Source: an uncultured Sutterella sp.
Lineage (GTDB): Bacteria; Pseudomonadota; Gammaproteobacteria; Burkholderiales; Burkholderiaceae_F
Reading direction: 5' to 3'
Length of the DNA stretch: 64,000 nt
Assembly: GCA_905198475.1 (NCBI GenBank)
Contig: CAJKCQ010000001.1
Span: forward strand, 1 to 64,000
Shown: positions 42,799 to 49,744 of the stretch, piece by piece
Layout of the letters: every line of letters begins with the position of its first letter
How positions within the stretch are numbered: position 1 is the first letter of the stretch
Translations under genes and position numbers: made by a program
The notes under the pieces: generated by a model
Told to the model about the DNA's origin: nothing
Databases searched by the model: none
What the model saw: the letters and a program-made list of their open reading frames with translations, nothing else

Positions 42799-45771
42799 AT
42801 GAAGCAGCACGATCCACGCAAGGGCGCACACCAATTCATCAAAACCTGGTCCGGCAAGGGCTATGAAAAGGGGGAGAACCAACCTTTCTGGCTCTCGCTA
42901 CTGAAGGACATCTTTGGTGTAGAGAATCCCGAAAATCTCCTCGTCTTTGAGCAGCCCGTCTTCAAGCGCGATGAAATTCCCGCCCGTCGTTTGGGTTTCA
43001 TCGACGCCTGGATTCCCTCCTCCCGCGTGCTGATCGAACAAAAAGGCCTTGGCCACGCGCTCGACAAGACTCAGAAACAGTCGGACGGCTCGATGCTCAC
43101 GCCCTTCCAACAGGGCAAGCGCTACGCCGACAACCTCACGACAAAGAACCGGCCGCGTTGGATCATCGCCTGCAACTTCGAGTCCTTCGAAATCCATGAT
43201 CTCGACAATGAGGACCCGAACGCCAAGCCTGAGGTGATCCTTCTCAAGGATCTCGAGACGGAGTACTACCGCCTCGGCTTCCTCGTTGACTCCGCCCATG
43301 ACGTGGTGAAGGCGGAAACGAAGCTCTCCGTTGCCGCCGGCGAAATTGTGGGGCGCCTTTACAACGGTCTCCTCGCGCAGTACATCAACCCCGACTCCGA
43401 AGAAGTGCGCCAGAGCATCAACAAGCTCTGCGTGCGTCTCGTCTTCTGCCTCTACGCCGAAGATGCGCTGCTCTTCAAGACGAAGTCGCAGTTCCACGAC
43501 TACCTCAAGGGGCTCGATCTGCGGTGCACCCGCTATGGGCTTCAGGCGCTCTTCCGCGTCCTCAACACCCCTGAAGATCAACGCGACCCGTACGACGACC
43601 CAATGCTCCTTGACTTCCCCTACGTCAACGGAGGCCTCTTCGCCGACGATGCCATCATCATTCCGCAGCTCACGCCCGAACTGAAGGAACTGCTCCTCAG
43701 CGACGCGAGCGAGAACTTCAACTGGGCTGAGATCTCGCCCACGATCTTCGGCGCCGTCTTTGAGTCAACATTGAACCCGGACACGCGCCGCAAGGGCGGC
43801 ATGCACTACACCTCGGTCGAGAACATCGAAAAGGTCATCAATCCGCTCTTCATGGATGACCTCAACCGCGAGTTTGCCGAGATCATGCGCGGCAAACAGG
43901 CGGCCTCACGCATGCGCAGGTTGAAGGCCTTTCAGGAGAAGCTCGGCAAGCTTCGGTTCCTTGACCCGGCCTGCGGTTCGGGCAACTTCCTCACGGAGAC
44001 CTACCTGCAGCTGCGGCGCCTCGAAAACAAAGTCATCTTGGAGCTCAACGCCGGCGCTGGTCAGTTCGACTTCGGCGGCGAGCACTCGCCCGTCAAGGTG
44101 CAGATCAATCAGTTCTACGGCATTGAAATCAACGACTTCGCCTGCTCCGTCGCGCAGACGGCGCTCTGGATTGCCGAGAGCCAGATGCTCAAGGAAACCG
44201 AGGACATCATCGGCGCCGTTCTCGACTTCTTCCCGCTCAAGTCCTTCACCAACATTCGCGAAGGGAACGCCCTGCGCTTTGACTGGCGCACTCTGCTTCC
44301 TGAAGACGGATCGAACTTTACTTTCATCATGGGCAATCCACCGTTCTCGGGCGCACGACTGATGACGGATGAAAACAAGGCGGACGTGAAGGAAACGTTC
44401 GGTTCCAACTGGGCCAATGCCGGCAACATCGACTATGTCGGCTGCTGGTTCAAGCGCGCCGTCGAGATCATGCAGGGGACGACCACGCGCACGGCCTTCG
44501 TCGCCACGAATTCCCTCTCTCAAGGCGAGCAGGTTGCGAACCTCTGGAAGCCGCTGGTCGAGCAGTACGGCGCCCACATCGACTTCGCCTATCGGACCTT
44601 CCGTTGGGACAGCGAAGCACAGGACAAGGCGCACGTGCATGTCGTGATTGAAGGGTTCAGCACGGCTGAAAACTCCAAGCCCCGCGTGCTTTTCGACGGC
44701 GCTGACATCCTTGAGGTTCCGAACATCAATGCCTACCTCCTTGATGGTCCTGACTGTTTCGTTGCAAGCCGCAGCACGCCTCTGTGTGACGTCCCGGAAA
44801 TCGGTATCGGCAACCAGCCGATCGACGATGGCAACTACCTCTTCACAGAAGAAGAGAAGAATGACTTCGTGAAGAAGGAACCCCTGTCCGAAGCTTTCTT
44901 CAAGCCTTGGTACGGATCTTTTGAATTCATCAACCGCGCGCCGCGTTGGTGCCTTTGGTTGGGCGACTGTCCGGCCGCCACGCTCGCCAAGATGCCGTTG
45001 GCGAAGGCGCGCGTCGCAGCAGTTCGGCGATACCGGCTGAACAGCTCGCGTGAGGGGACGAAGAAACTGGCCGATACGCCTCGACGCTTCCTTGTCGAAA
45101 ACATGCCGTCGAGCAACTACATTCTGGTTCCCAGCGTCTCATCCGAACGACGACGCTACGTACCGATGGGCTTCATGACGCCTGATGCGCTCACAAGCAA
45201 CCTCGCGCTGCTCATCCCCAACGCTACCCTCTATCACTTCGGCATTCTCACAAGCTCCGTCCACATGGCCTGGATGCGGGCAGTTGCCGGCCGTCTAAAG
45301 AGCGACTACCGCTACTCGAAGGACATCGTCTACAACAACTTCGTCTGGCCTGAAGTGATGGAAAAGCTCAGAGAGAAAATCGAACGGACGGCACAGAAGA
45401 TTCTCGATGCCCGTGCGGCGGAGCCTGATGCATCGCTCGCCGTACTCTATGACGACGATTCGATGCCCGACGACCTGCGTGCCGCGCACGCCGCCAACGA
45501 CCGCTTGGTGCTCGAAGCCTACGGACTTTCCGGCGACTCAGATGAAGCGACGATCACCGCGCATTTGATGAACCTCTACGTCCGAAAGGCCACAGAAGTG
45601 GATCGCCGCGACGCCGTGGAAGCTACGCTCGTCAAAATCCTCGGCAAAGGTTGCGAGGGCGTTCCTGAATGGCTCTCCGCCCTTCATGCCGATGCGCTTG
45701 CCGGGAAAATCACCCCTGAGGAACTGCTTGAGCAGGGGCGCGTTCTCAAGAAGGCTCAGAAAGCCAAGTAG
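42799..45771 (+). CDS. MmeI-like single-chain type IIG (IIL) restriction-modification enzyme
   Basis: 990 residues from ATG 42799; a GTG at 42760 would add 13, and neither has a good Shine-Dalgarno. Order: nuclease domain with Asp69, Glu80 and Lys82 (GFIDAWIPSSRVLIEQKG), nearly identical in position to the D-x9-E-x-K site known for MmeI; helical connector with GGMHYTSVENI; gamma-type N6-adenine methyltransferase with SAM motif DPACGSGNF (residue 389) and catalytic NPPFSG (513); then target-recognition and C-terminal helical regions. It would both cut and protect DNA in one chain. Base composition is visibly less GC-rich than flanking genes, and it sits right after tmRNA, a classic integration site. 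No partner gene is needed or present. Recognition sequence unknown. Confidence 0.88.
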   Translation: MKQHDPRKGAHQFIKTWSGKGYEKGENQPFWLSLLKDIFGVENPENLLVFEQPVFKRDEIPARRLGFIDAWIPSSRVLIEQKGLGHALDKTQKQSDGSMLTPFQQGKRYADNLTTKNRPRWIIACNFESFEIHDLDNEDPNAKPEVILLKDLETEYYRLGFLVDSAHDVVKAETKLSVAAGEIVGRLYNGLLAQYINPDSEEVRQSINKLCVRLVFCLYAEDALLFKTKSQFHDYLKGLDLRCTRYGLQALFRVLNTPEDQRDPYDDPMLLDFPYVNGGLFADDAIIIPQLTPELKELLLSDASENFNWAEISPTIFGAVFESTLNPDTRRKGGMHYTSVENIEKVINPLFMDDLNREFAEIMRGKQAASRMRRLKAFQEKLGKLRFLDPACGSGNFLTETYLQLRRLENKVILELNAGAGQFDFGGEHSPVKVQINQFYGIEINDFACSVAQTALWIAESQMLKETEDIIGAVLDFFPLKSFTNIREGNALRFDWRTLLPEDGSNFTFIMGNPPFSGARLMTDENKADVKETFGSNWANAGNIDYVGCWFKRAVEIMQGTTTRTAFVATNSLSQGEQVANLWKPLVEQYGAHIDFAYRTFRWDSEAQDKAHVHVVIEGFSTAENSKPRVLFDGADILEVPNINAYLLDGPDCFVASRSTPLCDVPEIGIGNQPIDDGNYLFTEEEKNDFVKKEPLSEAFFKPWYGSFEFINRAPRWCLWLGDCPAATLAKMPLAKARVAAVRRYRLNSSREGTKKLADTPRRFLVENMPSSNYILVPSVSSERRRYVPMGFMTPDALTSNLALLIPNATLYHFGILTSSVHMAWMRAVAGRLKSDYRYSKDIVYNNFVWPEVMEKLREKIERTAQKILDARAAEPDASLAVLYDDDSMPDDLRAAHAANDRLVLEAYGLSGDSDEATITAHLMNLYVRKATEVDRRDAVEATLVKILGKGCEGVPEWLSALHADALAGKITPEELLEQGRVLKKAQKAK

Positions 45772-45805
45772 CCGCCGGCCGACTTTTGAAGTCTGGCCTG
45801 CCCCT

Positions 45806-45839
45806 CCGGACCGCCGGTTCTCCCCCCGCAGCGGTCCGG
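45806..45839. repeat. Hairpin-forming inverted repeat after the restriction gene
   Basis: Perfect 9-bp repeat CCGGACCGC and GCGGTCCGG, 16-nt loop. No U-tract follows, so it is not a canonical terminator. Confidence 0.5.
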
Positions 45840-45864
45840 CCCCCATCGAAAGACAAAAAAACAG

Positions 45865-46461
45865 ATGATCACCTCCCGATTCATTGAGCTTCAGCCCGCC
45901 TTCGACGCCCTCGCGCTCCTCTTCCTGCAGCCCGAACGTCTCGGCGCCGCTTCGGCGCTTCCCGCCGCGGCCGAAACGATTCTGGAGGCCGCCCAGGGCG
46001 GCCCGGCGCTTCCCGCGGAACTCCTCGGGAAGCTCGAGCGCATCGCGTCGCAACAGCCCCCGAGCGACCTCGAGTTCGCGCAGGCCTATGCGCGACTCTT
46101 TCTCGGCGTCTCCGAAGAGACGATTCCGCTCTGCGAGAGCGCCTGGACGAGCGCGCAGCGCCTCAACTGCCAGGCCGCGCAGCTCGAATGCCGCCGGGCC
46201 TACGAGGAGGCGGGACTTGAACTTTCCGGGGGCTCCGTCGTTCCGGAGGACCACCTCGGGCTGATGCTCGGATTCCTCGCCGTCACGGCGCTGCGCGGCG
46301 ACGAGGCCGCCGGCCTCGAGTTCGCGGCAAAGCACGCCGCGCCGATGATGGAGACCATCGCCCGCGCCACCGCGGCGAAGGGCGCGGCCGCCGGTCCCTA
46401 CGCCGACGCCGCGGCGCTCCTTGAAGGGGCGGCGGCGCTCCTCACTCCCGACGCGAAGTAA
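45865..46461 (+). CDS. TorD/DmsD-family molybdoenzyme chaperone
   Basis: A 198-residue all-helical cytoplasmic chaperone that binds the Tat signal peptide and apoenzyme of DMSO-reductase-family proteins until cofactor is inserted. Family motifs: YARLFLGVSEETIPLCESAW and EDHLGLMLGFLAV. It converges on the Fe-S/molybdopterin pair at 46.5-49.4 kb, whose catalytic subunit has a Tat signal, so that enzyme is the likely client. Start ATG 45865, no obvious ribosome site other than AGACAAAAA. Confidence 0.88.
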   Translation: MITSRFIELQPAFDALALLFLQPERLGAASALPAAAETILEAAQGGPALPAELLGKLERIASQQPPSDLEFAQAYARLFLGVSEETIPLCESAWTSAQRLNCQAAQLECRRAYEEAGLELSGGSVVPEDHLGLMLGFLAVTALRGDEAAGLEFAAKHAAPMMETIARATAAKGAAAGPYADAAALLEGAAALLTPDAK

Positions 46462-46465
46462 AACG

Positions 46466-46502
46466 ACGCCCGCAGAGCAACTCTCCCTGCGGGCGTTTTT
46501 CT
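46466..46502. terminator. Terminator between the TorD gene and the Fe-S subunit gene
   Basis: ACGCCCGCAG pairs with CTGCGGGCGT, followed by TTTTCTT on the plus strand. On the minus strand GTCGTTTTAC follows, so it may serve both convergent units. Confidence 0.88.
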
Positions 46503-46543
46503 TCCGCCGGCCGCCCGAAGGGGCGGCCTTTGAGCCTCGGCCA

Positions 46544-47179
46544 TCAGACCTTGAGCGGGTAGTGCTCGACGTCCATGTGGCTCGCGATGTAGCGGATCTT
46601 CGGCTCGGTGCCCGCGGCGGCGTTCATGGGCTTCGCGCGGTCGATGAGCTTCTTCATCTCGGGCGTGGGGTTCTCATAGTCCACGAGCGTCATCGCGCCG
46701 ATGCCGCACGCCTCGACGCAGGCGGGCACCCGGCCCTCGGACGTGCGGTGCGTGCAGAGCGTGCAGTGCTCGGCGCGCCCGGGCCTGCGGCGCTGCCAGG
46801 GTTCGAGGTCCCTGACGGCGAGCGGCGCCTTGTCGCCGAAGTAGTTGACGACGCCCTTGTCGTTGAACTTCGGCGCCCCGTAGGGGCACGCGTGCGCGCA
46901 CATGCGGCAGCCGATGCACTTGGCGTCGTCCACGAGCACCTCGCCGCCCGGGCCGCGGTGGATGGCCTTCGCCGGGCAGACCTTCATGCAGGCCGGGTTC
47001 TCGCAGTGCTGGCACGACGCCCGGAAGTAGTTGACGACACGCGCCTCGAAGTTCTCCTGGCGTTCGATGCGCTCATAGAAGATCCCGGGCGCAACCTGGT
47101 TCTCTTCCTTGCAGGCAATGGCGCAGGCGTGACAGCCCACGCACCGGTCGATGTTGACGATGATTCCGAATTTCGACAT
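46544..47179 (-). CDS. Four-cluster ferredoxin subunit (DmsB/PhsB-like)
   Basis: A 211-residue electron-transfer subunit. Four [4Fe-4S] cysteine groups are visible: CVGCHACAIAC, CQHCENPACMKVC, CIGCRMCAHAC and CTLCTHR with CVEAC. There is no signal peptide, so it should be exported with the catalytic subunit through Tat by hitchhiking. Start ATG 47179 has a near-perfect AAGGAGGGAG site. It is 13 bp downstream of the catalytic gene. No membrane (NrfD/DmsC) subunit follows, so its quinone or cytochrome partner is elsewhere. Confidence 0.93.
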   Translation of the reverse strand: MSKFGIIVNIDRCVGCHACAIACKEENQVAPGIFYERIERQENFEARVVNYFRASCQHCENPACMKVCPAKAIHRGPGGEVLVDDAKCIGCRMCAHACPYGAPKFNDKGVVNYFGDKAPLAVRDLEPWQRRRPGRAEHCTLCTHRTSEGRVPACVEACGIGAMTLVDYENPTPEMKKLIDRAKPMNAAAGTEPKIRYIASHMDVEHYPLKV

Positions 47180-47192
47180 GACTCTCCCTCCT

Positions 47193-49424
47193 TTACGCAC
47201 GCGGAGCGGCTTCTTCCGCCTTCACGACCTCGACGCAGACGTCGTTGCAGCAGGGGTAGCCCGAGATCGGATCCCAGCCGAAACGCGGGATGAGCACCTG
47301 CGTCTCCTGGTCGCCGCGCCAACCGTACTGGGCGTCCACCAGCCCCTTGCGGGCGAGGAGCGTCACGCGCACCTTGGCGCGGACCTTGGTCTTTGAGTAG
47401 GGAGAGAGGATCCAGACGCGGTCGCCCTCCTTCAGACCGCGCTCGGCGCAGTCCGCCGGGTTCATGTTGATCACCGACTCGGGCTCGAGCTCGAGCAGAT
47501 AGGGCTGGTCCGAGCGGGTCTTCGAGTGCGTGATGTAGGGGCGGCGCGTGCCGTTGATGAGCTTGAGGGGGAATTCCTTCGTCGGCTGCGGCGCGCGTTC
47601 GTAGACGGGGAGTCCGGGGAAGCCGTGCTTCGCCTGAACGCTCGAGACGAACTCGATCTTCCCCGAGGGCGTGCGGAAGCCGGGCTTGCCGTCAAAGCGC
47701 AGGAGCCCCTTGGCGTACTTCTCGGTCTCGGGCTTCGGGAACCACTCGCAGACGTTGACGGCCGGCAGCATCGCCTGGCGCTCGGCGTAGCTCGTCCCCC
47801 AGGGGCCGAGAATCGAGTCGCAGGCCTTCACCGGGTCGCCGTCGAAGAAGAGCTTCGAGTCGCCAGTTGCGGCCGCGCCGATCGTGAGCGCGATCTTCCA
47901 GTCCTCCCAGGCCTCGCCGAGGGGCTTCACGGGCTTTCGCGCGCTCACCTTGCGGCCGTGCACGCCGAAGGGCGCGTAGCGCTCGAAGTTCATCGCCGCG
48001 GGGAGCACGAGGTCCATGTCGTGGTGCGTGTCGTCGCGGTAGAAGTAGTCCGTCGCGAAGGAGAAGTCCATCGCACGGATCGCCGCCTTGTATTCGTCCG
48101 GACTCGGCCAGATGAGCACGTTCGTGCCGAAGCCCGCGAAGGCACGGATGCGGCTCGCCTTCACCATCTCGGGGAGCTTGTTGGGGCTGCAGAGCACCTG
48201 GAGCTCGTTCCAGACGGGAGCGAACTCGCGGTCGATGCGCTTCGTCTTCTGTTCGGGCTCGTTGAACCACTTCTGGTCGATGAAGGACTTGGTGTAGCCC
48301 TCGTCCCAGCGCAGGTAGTCCTCGGGCCAGTTCGCGAAGGCCGAGCCCCCCTTGTTGTCCACGTTCCCCGTGAGCGCCATCAGGAGCGAATAGGCGCGCA
48401 CGTTGTTGCACCCGTTGCCCTGGTGCGGGACCGACTGTCCGGGAAGCATCATCGAGGAGGGACCGTCGGCGAAGAGGCGGGCGGCCTCGACCACGTCGGC
48501 CGCCGGAACGCCCGTCTCCTTCTCGACGAATTCCGGCGTGAAGGCTTCGGCGTACTTCACGAGCTCCTCGTAGCCCGTGCACCACTTCTCGACGAAGTCG
48601 CGCTTCACGAGGCCCTCCTTCACGAGGACGCGGATCATGCCCCAGGCGAGCGCGCCGTCGGTGCCTGGGCGCACCTGCAGGTGCAGGTCGGCCTGCTCGG
48701 CCACCTTCGTGCGGCGCGGGTCGACCACGATGAGCCTCAGGCCGCGCGCCTTCTGCGCGAGAAGGTTCCTGAAGAACCCGTGGGGCGAGGCCCAGGCGCC
48801 GTTTTTGCCGACGATCATCGTGCACTTCGCCTTCGGATTCGGCCCGCCCGAGATCTCCTGACCGTAGGAGAGCTCCAGCGCGTGCACGTAGGCGAGGTTG
48901 CAGGCGACCGAGCTCTCGCAGCAGTAGTTGGGGCTGCCGAAGTAGCGCGCGAGGCGCATCACGGGCGGACGGGGCTCCTTCGGGTCGCCGCAGTAGAAGA
49001 GCACGCGGTCGGCGCCGTACTTCGCCTTCACGGCGTTCAGGCGCTCGGCGATCATCTTGATCGCCTCGTCCCAGCTGATGCGCACCCAGCCCGGGTCCGC
49101 GGCCCCCTTGGGCGCCGTGCGCTTCAGGGGATAGAGCAGGCGGTTGGGGTTGTAGAGGCGCTGCAGGGTCGCGATGCCCTTGGAGCAGAGGAAGTGGTTC
49201 GGGTGCTCATTCCAGTTTTCAATGCGGATCACCGTGTTGCCGCGGGCGCGGAAGTGGATGCCGCACATCGGCATGTGGTTGCACGAATCACAGATGGTCC
49301 AGCCGGACCATTCGCCTTCGCCGGCAGCGGGAGCCGCATGAACGGCTGCCGGTTGGAAGAGGCCGGCGGCAAAGCCGGCGCCGACGCCCTGGATGAGCGT
49401 ACGCCTTGAGACGGATGGGATCAT
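47193..49424 (-). CDS. Tat-exported molybdopterin oxidoreductase, catalytic subunit
   Basis: A 743-residue DMSO-reductase-family enzyme in the periplasm. Tat signal with SRRTLIQ, residues 1 to about 31 ending VHAAPA. The Fe-S ligands are C45, C48, C54 and C80 (C-x2-C-x5-C), with Lys82 after the last, as in family members that relay electrons. The Mo region is NYCCESSVACNLAYVH; a Cys here is a likely ligand. DPRRTKVAEQADLHLQVRPG and GQSVPHQGNG are molybdopterin-guanine contacts. The C-terminal domain ends with FGWDPISGYPCCNDVCVEV. The substrate is unknown; the family spans thiosulfate, polysulfide, arsenate and organic acceptors. Its chaperone and Fe-S subunit are adjacent. Confidence 0.9.
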   Translation of the reverse strand: MIPSVSRRTLIQGVGAGFAAGLFQPAAVHAAPAAGEGEWSGWTICDSCNHMPMCGIHFRARGNTVIRIENWNEHPNHFLCSKGIATLQRLYNPNRLLYPLKRTAPKGAADPGWVRISWDEAIKMIAERLNAVKAKYGADRVLFYCGDPKEPRPPVMRLARYFGSPNYCCESSVACNLAYVHALELSYGQEISGGPNPKAKCTMIVGKNGAWASPHGFFRNLLAQKARGLRLIVVDPRRTKVAEQADLHLQVRPGTDGALAWGMIRVLVKEGLVKRDFVEKWCTGYEELVKYAEAFTPEFVEKETGVPAADVVEAARLFADGPSSMMLPGQSVPHQGNGCNNVRAYSLLMALTGNVDNKGGSAFANWPEDYLRWDEGYTKSFIDQKWFNEPEQKTKRIDREFAPVWNELQVLCSPNKLPEMVKASRIRAFAGFGTNVLIWPSPDEYKAAIRAMDFSFATDYFYRDDTHHDMDLVLPAAMNFERYAPFGVHGRKVSARKPVKPLGEAWEDWKIALTIGAAATGDSKLFFDGDPVKACDSILGPWGTSYAERQAMLPAVNVCEWFPKPETEKYAKGLLRFDGKPGFRTPSGKIEFVSSVQAKHGFPGLPVYERAPQPTKEFPLKLINGTRRPYITHSKTRSDQPYLLELEPESVINMNPADCAERGLKEGDRVWILSPYSKTKVRAKVRVTLLARKGLVDAQYGWRGDQETQVLIPRFGWDPISGYPCCNDVCVEVVKAEEAAPRA

Positions 49425-49744
49425 GTTGTTCTCCTCACTGCGCTTGTGTTCTAAGAAATTGATTACGCAATGCTTTTCTTTGTTATTAGATCCTAATGCC
49501 TAGTACTTTCGGAGACATCCGTGATAGCCCTAGCGTCATGGAGGATCTGTGGCGCCGACTCGGCCGCTGCGCCTCCCCGGCGCCCCGCCTTCAAGCATTG
49601 CGGGAGTGCGGACCGCGCCCGGGGCGATGGGCGCACGAGCGTCCGAAATTGAAACCCCCCGTCAAATTTCGATTCCTCTCCGCTCCGGCCAACCGATAAT
49701 GGATGAATCAGCTGATTCATCTCCTTACGGGAGGCGTTATTTCC
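49425..49744. other. Divergent region between the molybdoenzyme and DUF748 genes
   Basis: 320 bp. The left part (49430-49510) is AT-rich and probably holds the molybdoenzyme promoter; I found no clear Fnr or other box. The right part has a 20-bp palindrome near the DUF748 start. No gene is supported here. Confidence 0.5.
49702..49721. repeat. Perfect 20-bp palindrome upstream of the DUF748 gene
   Basis: GATGAATCAGCTGATTCATC is fully self-complementary and ends 23 bp before ATG 49745. It may be an operator for a dimeric regulator, or a leader structure. An in-frame ATG lies within it (49703) but lacks a ribosome site. Confidence 0.65.

Noticed and set aside
42665..45864. Integrase or attR duplicate of the tmRNA end marking a full genomic island
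   Set aside because: I found no integrase gene and no second copy of the ssrA 3' sequence after the restriction gene; only composition and location suggest transfer.
49425..49500. Fnr box upstream of the molybdoenzyme
   Set aside because: TTGAT occurs once near 49460 but the opposite half-site is not at the required spacing, so no Fnr site is called.
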